Below are positions 33,555 to 41,881 of a DNA stretch of 64,000 bases, in pieces. Position 1 is the stretch's first letter; each line of letters starts with the position of its first letter. Made by a program: the position numbers and the translations under genes. Below the pieces are notes generated by a model. The model saw nothing but the letters and a program-made list of their open reading frames with translations. It was not told the DNA's origin and did no database searches. Source of the DNA: Hyphomicrobiales bacterium (GTDB lineage Bacteria > Pseudomonadota > Alphaproteobacteria > Rhizobiales > Phreatobacteraceae); contig JAFKKV010000018.1 in assembly GCA_017304475.1 (NCBI GenBank), forward strand, positions 62,001-126,000, read 5' to 3'.

Positions 33555-33916
33555 GATCACTCCTGCAGGTGCGATGGTTCGGGTCGGCCGGTGTCATTCT
33601 AGCCCGCCTTTCCGGTTCGGCTAAGGCCGGGCCTGGGGGGCCGCCTTGCGGCGGAGGGTCGCGGTATCCTGCGGCTCCATCGAGGACAGGCAAGTCTTGC
33701 GCGGCCGGCCCGGCGGCCAGCGCCCAGGAGCGACCGGGCGGGCCATGAGCCGGCTGCGCGATTCGAGCTGGGGAATTCGCCTTTGGCCGTTGGTTCGTTC
33801 GAGACGAATCAGGCCGATTCGAGGCACTGTCGCGCCAGCTTGCAGCCAGGCACGTCGCGATCCTGTCGTGGATGCCGGCTTAGATCGTTGTGCCGAGGGA
33901 TGAAGACCGCTCAGCC
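33555..33916. other. Intergenic region between ridA-like gene and tipF-like gene
   Basis: About 360 bases between divergent genes. Frames here have the arginine/proline-rich composition of GC-driven shadows. I see no gene, hairpin terminator or clear promoter. Confidence 0.4.
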
Positions 33917-35458
33917 ATGCCTCGTTCGGGTTCATTTTTTATTGCGCTTTGCATGGTTGCGATCGCCGTTTCGGTCGCAACCCTCGCTTATCTCGTCGCC
34001 AATGTCGAAGCCGGCTTTTCAGCGGCCATCGCCTTCGGCCTGCTACTCGCCATGGTCATCGGCCATCTCGGCGCGCAGCGCTCTGGCGACCGCATCGTCG
34101 TCGAGGCGCGGCTGGTCGACCTGACCCGCTCCACCGGCGACATGGCACATGATCTCGCCGAGCTGGCACGCCGGGTCGAGCGCTTCGAGACCCTGGCCAT
34201 GGACAAGGCCCGGGCCGCCACCGAGCCGATCGCCGAGGAAATCGGCGAGCTGGGTGCTCTCGTCAAGCAATTCGCCGAGACGCTTCAGGTCCACGAGGCG
34301 GCGATCGTGCGGGCCAGCGCCGCATCGGCGCAGCTGGCGCCGCCCGTCGAGCTCGAGCCGCCGCAAGCGGTGGCCGATGCCCCCGCCATCGCGTCCGCCG
34401 AAGGCCATCGCGCACAGCGCGCCGCCGATACGCCGCGCCTGCGCCTCGGCCGGCCGGATCCGGCGCCCGACATGGCTGCGCCGCTGCCCCAGGCTTTCGG
34501 GGCCATGTCGCGGGCCGAGGCCGTCGCGGCGATCAAGGCGGCGATCGACACCCGGCGTAGCGACCTCTACCTGCAGCCGATCGTCACTCTGCCGCAGCGC
34601 AAGGTGCGCTGGTATCAGGCCTCCGTCCGGTTGCGCGGCGCCGATGGCGACCTGTTCCTGCCGGCCGATTATGGCGCGCTGGCCGAAGCCGCCGGTCTGC
34701 TGCCGACGCTCGATGGCGAGACGCTCGGCCGCTGCATCCAGGTGGTCAGGCGGCTGACGTCACGCAATCGCGATGTCGGGCTGGTCTGCGACCTCTCGGG
34801 GACGTCGCTCGCCGACGCCGCCTTCTCCGCCGAGCTGGTCGCCCTGCTCGACGCCAACCGGGCGCTGGCCGGCTCGCTGATTCTGGGCTTTCGCCAGGAG
34901 GCGGTGCGCAACCTGTCGCCGCTCGATATCGAAACGCTCGGCGCCCTCTCCGACATGGGCTTCCGCTTCGCCATGGATGGCGTCCGCGACCTGCGTATCG
35001 AACCGCGTGATCTCGCCGAGAAGGGCTTCCGCCAGGTGCGGGTCTCGGCCGATCTCGTGATGGCGCGCTCGGCCGATGCGGGCACGGCGATCCACCCGGC
35101 GGATCTGGCCGGCCTGTTCGCCCGCTATGGCATCGATTTCGTGGTCGAGGGCATCGACGGCGAGCCTCTTGTGGTCGATCTGCTCGACTATGACGTGAAA
35201 TTCGCGCAGGGACCGCTGTTCTCGCCGGCACGCCCGGTGCGCGCCGAGGTGCTCAGCGAAGCGATCCCCGTGGCGCCGGGCCCGGTGCCGGCCGCGCGGG
35301 CATCGCGGGGCGAGCTGCGCGTCGACCCGCGCAGCACCGAACCGCAGTCATTGGGAGCGGCGGCACTCGCGCATGGGGCGGTTGGGGCGCCACGTGCGCC
35401 GCGCCGGACCGGCGGCCTCGGCCAGGGCCTGCGCGCGCTGATCCGCGAACGCACCTGA
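33917..35458 (+). CDS. TipF-like degenerate EAL domain membrane protein
   Basis: About 513 residues from the ATG at 33917 (a GTG at 33890 is also possible). Two N-terminal membrane helices (FIALCMVAIAVSVATLAYLVA and AFGLLLAMVIGHLG) are followed by a coiled coil (DLAELARRVERFETLAMDKA), a linker, then an EAL-type domain from about residue 190. The catalytic EAL signature is replaced (LQPIVTLPQRKVRWYQASV), and the later DFVVEGIDGE and FAQGPLFSPARP segments are only partly conserved. The layout matches the flagellar assembly factor TipF of Caulobacter, a c-di-GMP receptor rather than a phosphodiesterase. The tail ends GGLGQGLRALIRERT. Confidence 0.78.
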   Translation: MPRSGSFFIALCMVAIAVSVATLAYLVANVEAGFSAAIAFGLLLAMVIGHLGAQRSGDRIVVEARLVDLTRSTGDMAHDLAELARRVERFETLAMDKARAATEPIAEEIGELGALVKQFAETLQVHEAAIVRASAASAQLAPPVELEPPQAVADAPAIASAEGHRAQRAADTPRLRLGRPDPAPDMAAPLPQAFGAMSRAEAVAAIKAAIDTRRSDLYLQPIVTLPQRKVRWYQASVRLRGADGDLFLPADYGALAEAAGLLPTLDGETLGRCIQVVRRLTSRNRDVGLVCDLSGTSLADAAFSAELVALLDANRALAGSLILGFRQEAVRNLSPLDIETLGALSDMGFRFAMDGVRDLRIEPRDLAEKGFRQVRVSADLVMARSADAGTAIHPADLAGLFARYGIDFVVEGIDGEPLVVDLLDYDVKFAQGPLFSPARPVRAEVLSEAIPVAPGPVPAARASRGELRVDPRSTEPQSLGAAALAHGAVGAPRAPRRTGGLGQGLRALIRERT

Positions 35459-35489
35459 CCTGGCGCCGCGAACGCGCTAGGATCGCACC

Positions 35490-37328
35490 ATGCCCGTCCG
35501 CCAGCTTCCCGAAGGGATCGTCAACCGCATCGCAGCCGGCGAGGTCGTCGAGCGGCCGGCGGCGGTGGTCAAGGAGCTGGTCGAGAATGCCATCGATGCG
35601 GGGGCGACGCGTATCGATGTGCTGATCGGCGGCGGCGGTCGCCGGCTGATCCGCGTCGCCGATGACGGCGCCGGCATGACGCGGGCCGACCTCGCCCTCT
35701 GCGTCGAACGTCATGCCACATCCAAGCTATCGGGCGAGGACCTGCTCGATATTCGCACCCTCGGCTTTCGCGGCGAGGCGCTGCCCTCGATCGGAGCGGT
35801 CGCGACGCTGACCATCACCACGCGCCATGCCGACGAGCCGCATGCCTGGTCGCTCGCCGTCGATGCCGGCGACAAGGGTGAGGCCATGCCCGCGGCGCTC
35901 GCCCGCGGCACGCGGGTCGAGGTCGAGGATCTGTTCTACGCGACGCCGGCCCGGCTGAAATTCCTGAAGAGCGACCGGGCCGAAGCCGCGGCCATTGTCG
36001 ATGTGGTCAAGCGCCTGTGCCTGTCGCACCCGACCGTCGCCTTTTCGCTGGCCGACGATGCCGCGGGCACGCGCACCTATGCCGCGCAGGCTTTCGGCGA
36101 GGCCGGGCTGCTGGCGCGTATCGGCGACGTCATGGGGCGCGATTTCGCCGACAATGCGCTGGCCCTCGATGTCTCACGCCACGGCGTCAGGCTGTTCGGC
36201 TTTGCCGGCCTGCCGACCTTCCACAAGGCGACCGCCGGCGCGCAATTCCTGTTCGTCAACGGTCGCCCGATCCGTGACCGGCTGGTGCTCGGCGCCTTGC
36301 GCGGCGCTTATGCCGACGTCATGCCGCGCGACCGGCATCCGGCGGTGGCGCTGTTCCTCGAGCTTGATCCCCACGAGGTCGACGTCAACGTCCATCCGGC
36401 CAAGACCGAGGTGCGCTTTCGCGACGCCGCGCTGGTCCGCGGCCTGATCGTCAGCGCGATCAAGGATGCCATCGCCCGCGCCGCGCCGACCACGGCGACG
36501 ACGATAGGAACCGCGACGATCAGCGCTTTCCGGGCGCCGCTCGGGCGGGCCGCACCGGCGCGCGGCTGGGACTGGCGCCAGTCGCCGGCGCGGCCGGGCG
36601 GCACGGGTTTCGCCGAGCCGGGGCAGGCCGCTTTCGCGCATGGCGCCGCCAGCCGGCCCGGCTTTGCTCAGGCGGCCTTCGACATGGAGATCGCGCCGGG
36701 CGCGGATGCGCGGGCGGCCGTCATGCCGCCCGAGCCGGAGGATCTCGACCAGCCGCTGGGCGCGGCGCGAGCCCAGGTTCACGGCACCTATATCCTGGCG
36801 CAGACGCGCGACGGGCTGGTCATCGTCGACCAGCACGCCGCCCATGAGCGGCTCGTCTATGAGCGGCTCAAGCGACAGATGGCCGAGACCGGCATCGGTC
36901 GCCAGGCCTTGCTGATCCCGGTCGTGGTCGAACTCGACCCGGCCGACGCGGCTCGTCTCCTCGCCCGCGCCGACGATCTCGAACGCTTCGGCCTGGTGAT
37001 CGAGGCTTTCGGGCCGGGCGCGGTGGTGGTGCGCGAGACGCCGGCGCTGCTCGGCGAGATCGACGCGGAGGCGCTGACCCGCGACCTCGCCGAACATCTC
37101 GCCGAATGGGACACGACCGATCCGCTCGAGCGGCGTCTCCTGTCGGTTGCCGCCACCATGGCCTGCCATGGTTCGGTCCGGGCCGGACGGCTGCTCAAGC
37201 CGGCGGAGATGAACGCCTTGCTGCGCGAGATGGAGGCGACGCCGGGCTCGGCCCAGTGCAATCACGGCCGCCCGACCTCGGTGTCGCTGTCGCTCGGCGA
37301 TATCGAGCGGCTGTTCGGCCGGCGCTGA
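35490..37328 (+). CDS. mutL: DNA mismatch repair protein MutL
   Basis: A 612-residue protein. The N-terminal GHKL ATPase has EVVERPAAVVKELVENAIDAG, DDGAGMTRADL and GFRGEALPSIGAVA. A Pro/Arg/Ala-rich linker (about residues 330-430) leads to a C-terminal dimerisation domain. That domain contains DQHAAHERLVYERL, the DQHA(X)2E(X)4E endonuclease motif, with ACHGSVRAG and QCNHGRPT metal-site segments. It is therefore the nicking type of MutL found in bacteria without MutH. It is placed 31 bases after the tipF-like gene, perhaps on the same transcript. Confidence 0.96.
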   Translation: MPVRQLPEGIVNRIAAGEVVERPAAVVKELVENAIDAGATRIDVLIGGGGRRLIRVADDGAGMTRADLALCVERHATSKLSGEDLLDIRTLGFRGEALPSIGAVATLTITTRHADEPHAWSLAVDAGDKGEAMPAALARGTRVEVEDLFYATPARLKFLKSDRAEAAAIVDVVKRLCLSHPTVAFSLADDAAGTRTYAAQAFGEAGLLARIGDVMGRDFADNALALDVSRHGVRLFGFAGLPTFHKATAGAQFLFVNGRPIRDRLVLGALRGAYADVMPRDRHPAVALFLELDPHEVDVNVHPAKTEVRFRDAALVRGLIVSAIKDAIARAAPTTATTIGTATISAFRAPLGRAAPARGWDWRQSPARPGGTGFAEPGQAAFAHGAASRPGFAQAAFDMEIAPGADARAAVMPPEPEDLDQPLGAARAQVHGTYILAQTRDGLVIVDQHAAHERLVYERLKRQMAETGIGRQALLIPVVVELDPADAARLLARADDLERFGLVIEAFGPGAVVVRETPALLGEIDAEALTRDLAEHLAEWDTTDPLERRLLSVAATMACHGSVRAGRLLKPAEMNALLREMEATPGSAQCNHGRPTSVSLSLGDIERLFGRR

Positions 37329-37349
37329 GCCGGCTGTCCGGCCGATGCC

Positions 37350-38318
37350 TCACGGCCCGTCCTCGACCCGGAACTGGCCCGGCGAGAGCCAGGGCAGCGA
37401 GGTCAGAACCTCCGGCAGATAGAGGTCGCGCAGAATGGCCGAGGAGGCCTGGGCGATCTGCGGGACCAGCACGCCGAATTCGCCGCGGCGGACCACGATG
37501 GCCAGCTGCCGGGAAAAATGCGGCCCCGGAAAGGGCAGCAGCCGGACATTGGCGAGCAGCGGCTTCATCTCGAAGATCGACAGGGGCGTCATGATCGCCC
37601 AGCCGAGGCCGGCCGCCACCATGCCGAGGATCGTCCGGGCGGAATCGAATTCGAACTGGCGGGGAATGTCGAGCCGCATGCGGCGCAGCTGGCGCTCGAT
37701 ATCGGCACCGATATGGGAGCGGGCGGCCCAGCGGATCAGCGCCATGGTTGCCCCGAGATGGGCGAGATCCGCCGTCTCCGCGGCCATGGTCCGCGGCAGC
37801 GCCAGAAGATAGGGCTCGGTGAGGATCACCTGTCGCGCCATGCCATCGACATCATCCATTTGCTCGTTGGTGATGATCAGGTCGAGCGTGTGCTCGACCA
37901 GGCCGGTCCTGAGGGTACGGGCGAGCCCGGAGGAGATCGACAGGCTGTGGATCGACGATCTCAGGCGCTGCACAAGCGCTGGAACGAAAGGGGCGGACAG
38001 CGATTCCACCAGTCCCACCCGCAATTGCAACGCCGAGCCATCGGCCAATTGCCGGATCGTCGCGCCGATCTGGTGAGCCTCGTTGAGGATGCGCGCCGCG
38101 GTCCGGCCGAGCCACTCGCCGGCGGCGGTGACCAGCAGCGGGCGGCGGCTGCGGTCGACCAGCATGACGCCGAGGGTCTCCTCCAGCTGCTGGACCGCCT
38201 GGGAGACCGCCGGCTGGGTCATGTTCAGCCGCTGTGCGGCAAGCGTCATGCTGCGCAGTTCGGCGACCGCCCCGAAAATCTCCAGCGCTCTCAGATCATA
38301 TCCCGATGCTGGCTTCAT
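37350..38318 (-). CDS. LysR family transcriptional regulator
   Basis: A 322-residue LysR protein from the ATG at 38318, which has GGAGG eight bases upstream. The N-terminal winged helix reads LRALEIFGAVAELRSMTLAAQRLNMTQPAVSQAVQQLEE. The co-inducer domain follows (residues ~95-300). It is divergent from the ABC transporter operon starting at 38697 and, as usual for this family, probably regulates it and itself. The inducer is likely the transported compound, but it is unknown. Confidence 0.92.
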   Translation of the reverse strand: MKPASGYDLRALEIFGAVAELRSMTLAAQRLNMTQPAVSQAVQQLEETLGVMLVDRSRRPLLVTAAGEWLGRTAARILNEAHQIGATIRQLADGSALQLRVGLVESLSAPFVPALVQRLRSSIHSLSISSGLARTLRTGLVEHTLDLIITNEQMDDVDGMARQVILTEPYLLALPRTMAAETADLAHLGATMALIRWAARSHIGADIERQLRRMRLDIPRQFEFDSARTILGMVAAGLGWAIMTPLSIFEMKPLLANVRLLPFPGPHFSRQLAIVVRRGEFGVLVPQIAQASSAILRDLYLPEVLTSLPWLSPGQFRVEDGP

Positions 38319-38340
38319 CGCGCCGACCTCCATCACGAAG

Positions 38341-38378
38341 TCTGAGTCATAGCATAGTAATAATCAATTCTACTCAGA
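38341..38378. promoter_or_regulatory. Candidate regulator-binding inverted repeat near the LysR start
   Basis: TCTGAGT at 38341-38347 and ACTCAGA at 38372-38378 are perfect inverted repeats around a 24-base, mostly A/T spacer. They lie just upstream of the LysR start, as expected for an autoregulatory site. Binding is inferred only from symmetry and position. Confidence 0.4.
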
Positions 38379-38484
38379 GTTCTTCGCTATTCTGGCCAAC
38401 CGCGAGCGGCCGTTCGACTTGGGCGCGGGCTTGCGGGAGCCAGCCGGAAGTGCCTCCGTGTTTTTGCCTATCTTTTTGTGAAAT

Positions 38485-38503
38485 ATAGCGAATATCACAC
38501 TAT
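38485..38503. promoter_or_regulatory. Candidate LysR box (ATAG-N11-CTAT)
   Basis: ATAG at 38485-38488 and CTAT at 38500-38503 are separated by exactly 11 bases. This fits the T-N11-A palindrome that LysR proteins recognise. It lies about 190 bases before the ATPase start and 170 before the regulator start. It has not been tested. Confidence 0.45.
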
Positions 38504-38696
38504 CTGTTGACGGTGGCGCGCGCCGTGCCGAGGCGCGAGACCTGCTCGATTGCCACTCTTTCGATCTTTTCGTCCTTTGCCTGCGCATCAAACGTGCTTG
38601 CCGCTAAAATCAAAATGCCGAATGTTGCCGGTCATGGACAGACTTTCCGAGCTTGATGATCTCGCGCGGCCGGTGTCGCGGCCCGAAAGGACGGCG

Positions 38697-39473
38697 ATGG
38701 CAAGTGATCAGGCGGTCATCGCCGTCAAGGCGCTCTGCAAGAGCTTCGGCTCGCTGTCGGTCCTCTCCGAAATCTCGCTCGACGTTGCGGAAGGCCAGGT
38801 CGTCACCGTCATCGGCGCCAGCGGGTCCGGCAAGAGCACGTTTCTGCGCTGCCTGAACCATCTGGAAAAACCGTCATCGGGCACGGTCTTCATCGACGGT
38901 GAGCCGATCGGCCATCGCCTGGGACCGGACGGGGCGCTCCTGCCCGACAATGCCGCCAATATCAGCCGCATGCGCGCCAAGCTCGGCATGGTGTTCCAGC
39001 AATTCAACCTGTGGCCGCACATGACGGTGCTGGAGAACATCATCGAGGCGCCGACCCTGGTCGCCAGGACGCCACGCCGGGAGGCGATCGAACAGGCGCG
39101 CACCCTGCTGGCGCGGGTCAATCTGCTCGACAAGCAGGATGTCTATCCGGCGCGGCTGTCCGGCGGCCAGCAGCAGCGGGTGGCGATCGCCCGCGCGCTC
39201 GCCATGCGTCCGCGCGTCATGCTGTTCGACGAAGCGACATCGGCGCTCGATCCCGAACTGACCGGCGAAGTGCTGGAGGTGATGAAGGGGCTCGCCCGCG
39301 ACGGCACGACCATGGTGGTGGTCACCCATGAAATGGCCTTCGCGCGCGAGGTCGCCGACCGGGTGATCTTCCTCCATGCCGGCCGCATCGAAGAGGACGG
39401 CGCGCCCGCCGCGGTCTTCGGCGCGCCGAAAAGCGAGCGCTGCCGGCGCTTCCTGTCCTCGATCCTGCAGTGA
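38697..39473 (+). CDS. Polar amino acid-type ABC transporter ATP-binding protein
   Basis: A 258-residue ATPase from the ATG at 38697, with AAAGGA upstream. Walker A is GASGSGKSTFLRCLN, the Q-loop is MVFQQFNLWPHMTVLENI, the signature is LSGGQQQRVAIARAL and Walker B is VMLFDEATSALDPEL. The NLWPHMTVLENI and ALDPELTGEVLEVMK forms are typical of HisP/GlnQ-type importers of amino acids and related compounds. It is the first gene of a six-gene plus-strand run with two permeases, a binding protein and two enzymes. Confidence 0.93.
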   Translation: MASDQAVIAVKALCKSFGSLSVLSEISLDVAEGQVVTVIGASGSGKSTFLRCLNHLEKPSSGTVFIDGEPIGHRLGPDGALLPDNAANISRMRAKLGMVFQQFNLWPHMTVLENIIEAPTLVARTPRREAIEQARTLLARVNLLDKQDVYPARLSGGQQQRVAIARALAMRPRVMLFDEATSALDPELTGEVLEVMKGLARDGTTMVVVTHEMAFAREVADRVIFLHAGRIEEDGAPAAVFGAPKSERCRRFLSSILQ

Positions 39474-39477
39474 TCCC

Positions 39478-40179
39478 ATGTTCGAGCGCCTGCGCGATTC
39501 CCTCGATCTGGCCCTGTTCTGGGATTACCGGGTCATGCTGCTCGCCGGCCTCAGCCAGAACGCCCTGATCTTCTTGGGCGCGGCCATGCTGGCTGTCGTG
39601 CTGGCCTTCGCCATCGGCACGGCGCGGCTGAGCCGCCACCGGCCGCTGCGCTGGGCGGCGACGGGTTATGCCGAGCTGTTCCGCAACACGCCGGAATATA
39701 TCCTGCTGGTCTGGGTCTATTACATCCTGCCGGTACTGATCAGCCGGCTCGTGGCGGCGAAATTCGATCTCAACCCGCAGGCCGCCGCCATCATCGCGCT
39801 CGGCGTCGCCTATAGCGGCTTCATGTCGGAAACGGTGAGGGCCGGCTTGCTGTCGGTGCCTTCGGGCCATCGCGAGGCGGGGCTTGCGCTCGGCCTGTCG
39901 GAGGCGGCCATCGTCAGGCGGATCGTGCTGCCGCAGGCGGTGCGCCGCATGCTGCCGGAGATGCTCAACCAGTTCATCTCGCTGTTCAAGGCGACCTCGA
40001 TCGTCTCGCTGATCTCGGTGCCCGACATCATGTACCGGGTGTCGATGGTCAATATCGAGGAGATGCGGCCCTTGCCGCTCTATACCGGCGCGGCGCTGAC
40101 CTTCTGCCTGATCATCATCGCCGCCTCCCTCATCGTCCAGCGCCTGACCGATCGCTGGCGTCGCCGCGGCTGGGCATGA
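39478..40179 (+). CDS. Amino acid-type ABC transporter permease 1
   Basis: A 233-residue HisMQ-family permease starting four bases after the ATPase stop. It has about five helices. The cytoplasmic coupling motif is EAGLALGLSEAAIVRRIVLPQAVRRMLP (the EAA loop). RNTPEYILLVWVYYILPVLI is the typical helix-2 segment of polar amino acid permeases. It would pair with the second permease as a heterodimer. Confidence 0.92.
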   Translation: MFERLRDSLDLALFWDYRVMLLAGLSQNALIFLGAAMLAVVLAFAIGTARLSRHRPLRWAATGYAELFRNTPEYILLVWVYYILPVLISRLVAAKFDLNPQAAAIIALGVAYSGFMSETVRAGLLSVPSGHREAGLALGLSEAAIVRRIVLPQAVRRMLPEMLNQFISLFKATSIVSLISVPDIMYRVSMVNIEEMRPLPLYTGAALTFCLIIIAASLIVQRLTDRWRRRGWA

Positions 40180-40188
40180 GGGCTGGCG

Positions 40189-40866
40189 ATGATCGACAAT
40201 TTCCTCCGTTTCGTCGTGGCCAATGCCGGCGTCCTGTTCCAGGGCCTGGGCGTCACCGCTTATGTCTGCCTCTGGGCCTTCCTGCTGGCGATCGTGCTCG
40301 GCATCACCGCCTGCCTGGTGCGTCTCTACGTGCCCGGCCTGCGTTTCCTGGCGATCGGCTATATCGAGTTCTGCCGGGCGACGCCGATCCTCGTCCAGCT
40401 GCTCTGGGTCAACTATGTCTGGCCGGACCTGTTCGGCTTTCCCAGCACGGTCATCGGCGCCGGCATCGTCGCCCTGGCGCTGCAGTCGAGCGGCTATCTG
40501 GCTGAGACGTTTCGCGCCGGCATCGAAGGCCTGCCGCGCGGCCAGATCGAGGCCGGTCTGTCGGTCGGTCTCAGCCAGCCGCAGATCATGCGCCGGCTGA
40601 TCGCGCCGCAGGTCCTGCTGGTCATGGCGCCGTCGCTGATCAACCAGCTGACCGTGGTGGTCAAATCCTCGACGCTGGTGTCGGTCATCGCGATCCCCGA
40701 CCTGATGTATCAGGCCCTCAAGATCGTCAATCAGTGGTTCGAGCCGGTCGAGATCCTGACCTCGACAGCGATGATCTATTTCGTCGCGATCTTTCTCATT
40801 TCGCTGTCGGCCAACCGGATCGCCGACCATTTCCATCGGAAGTTCGGCGTGGCGCAGCGGCTCTAG
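40189..40866 (+). CDS. Amino acid-type ABC transporter permease 2
   Basis: A 225-residue HisMQ-family permease. It has five helices, FCRATPILVQLLWVNYVWP in the second, and the EAA coupling loop EAGLSVGLSQPQIMRRLIAPQVLL. It begins nine bases after permease 1, so the two are co-translated parts of one importer. Confidence 0.92.
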   Translation: MIDNFLRFVVANAGVLFQGLGVTAYVCLWAFLLAIVLGITACLVRLYVPGLRFLAIGYIEFCRATPILVQLLWVNYVWPDLFGFPSTVIGAGIVALALQSSGYLAETFRAGIEGLPRGQIEAGLSVGLSQPQIMRRLIAPQVLLVMAPSLINQLTVVVKSSTLVSVIAIPDLMYQALKIVNQWFEPVEILTSTAMIYFVAIFLISLSANRIADHFHRKFGVAQRL

Positions 40867-40928
40867 CCCGGGCCCGCCGGCTGTCTCGCCATGTCTTGTG
40901 CGCGAATACCAACCAGAAGGGGACGGAC

Positions 40929-41801
40929 ATGACGGAAGATACCAATGCGAGGCCGGAGGCCCCGGGCTTCAACAAGCGCGCGCTGATGGCGGCCGCCCTC
41001 GCCGCGGGCGCCGGCGCGGCCATGGCCGGCGCCGGGATGCCGGCGGCGCATGCCCAGCTGCTCGACAGCGGCATCGATCCGAAATCGGTACTGGCCAAGG
41101 TCAAGAAGGGCGAGCCGCTCAATGTCGGTTACGCCCAGACGCCGCTCTGGTTCTACAAGGACGCCAGGAGCGGCGAATTGAGGGGTGTCTACAAGGATTT
41201 GGTCGAGATGCTCGCCCGCGACCTGGAAATGACGGTCGCCTGGCACGAGGTCACCTTCGCCAATGCCACCGTCGGCCTGCGCAAGGGCGATTTCGACCTG
41301 TTCGGCTCCTCCGCGGTCTATACCGTGCCGCGTGGGCTCGCCTGCAACTATGTCGGCCCGCTCTGGTCGAAAGGCAGCCTCGCCATCGTGCGCAAGCAGG
41401 ATGCCGCCAAGTACCAGACCATTGCCGATCTCGATTCGCCCGACGTCACCTTCTCGGTCAATGCCGGCGCCAGCGAGGAGCAGCGCATTCCGCTGCTGTT
41501 TCCGAAAGCCAAGGTGACGGCGGTCGCGGGCCAGCAGGCCATGGCGGCCGAGCCGGTGCGCACCGGCCGCGCGACCGTCTATGTGACCGGCGATGTCGAC
41601 GCGATCGTCCTGGCCAAGCGCAATGCCGCCTGGGCCCATATCGTCGACCAGGCCAACCCTTTCGACAAGCGGCCCAACACCTGGCTGATCCGCCATGGCG
41701 ACCCGGCCTGGAAGAATTTCCTCGATATGTGGAGCTCCTACATCATCGCCAATGGCGAGGTTCAGCGCCTCTATGACAGCTACCTGCGAAACCTGACCTG
41801 A
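40929..41801 (+). CDS. ABC transporter substrate-binding protein (family 3 type)
   Basis: A 290-residue periplasmic binding protein. A signal of the NKRALMAAALAAGAGAAMAG type ends near AAHAQ. The mature part has the family 3 pattern: LNVGYAQTPLWFYKDARSGELRGVYKDLVEMLARDL, then ATVGLRKGDFDLFGSS and a hinge near TVYVTGDVDAIVLAKRN. The usual arginine that clamps the substrate alpha-carboxylate is not obvious to me, so the ligand may not be a plain amino acid. It is followed by two hairpins. Confidence 0.88.
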   Translation: MTEDTNARPEAPGFNKRALMAAALAAGAGAAMAGAGMPAAHAQLLDSGIDPKSVLAKVKKGEPLNVGYAQTPLWFYKDARSGELRGVYKDLVEMLARDLEMTVAWHEVTFANATVGLRKGDFDLFGSSAVYTVPRGLACNYVGPLWSKGSLAIVRKQDAAKYQTIADLDSPDVTFSVNAGASEEQRIPLLFPKAKVTAVAGQQAMAAEPVRTGRATVYVTGDVDAIVLAKRNAAWAHIVDQANPFDKRPNTWLIRHGDPAWKNFLDMWSSYIIANGEVQRLYDSYLRNLT

Positions 41802-41853
41802 CGCGGTTCGAACCGCGGCCGACAACGACGGTCCGCCGCGATGCCGGCGGACC
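41802..41853 (+). other. Two consecutive hairpins after the binding-protein gene
   Basis: CGCGGTTCGAACCGCG (41802-41817) is a perfect 16-base palindrome beginning right after the TGA. A second stem follows, GGTCCGCC (41830-41837) with GGCGGACC (41846-41853). Neither is followed by a T-run. Such structures after binding-protein genes commonly protect the upstream mRNA and raise the binding protein above the rest of the operon. That role here is inferred. Confidence 0.55.
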
Positions 41854-41881
41854 GAACGCCCCCTCATGTCCGGAGACCAAA

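Larger units (their letters stand above)
38319..38696. promoter_or_regulatory. Divergent regulatory region between the LysR gene and the ABC operon
   Basis: This 378-base region is the most AT-rich gap in the window. It contains two candidate regulator sites listed separately and must hold the promoters for both directions. No gene is evident. An in-frame ATG at 38635 could extend the ATPase N-terminus but lacks support. Confidence 0.55.

Noticed and set aside
33621..33935. A 104-codon minus-strand frame in the gap before the TipF-like gene
   Set aside because: It has no motif and a composition of Arg/Pro/Ser typical of shadow frames. It also overlaps the start of the plus-strand gene.
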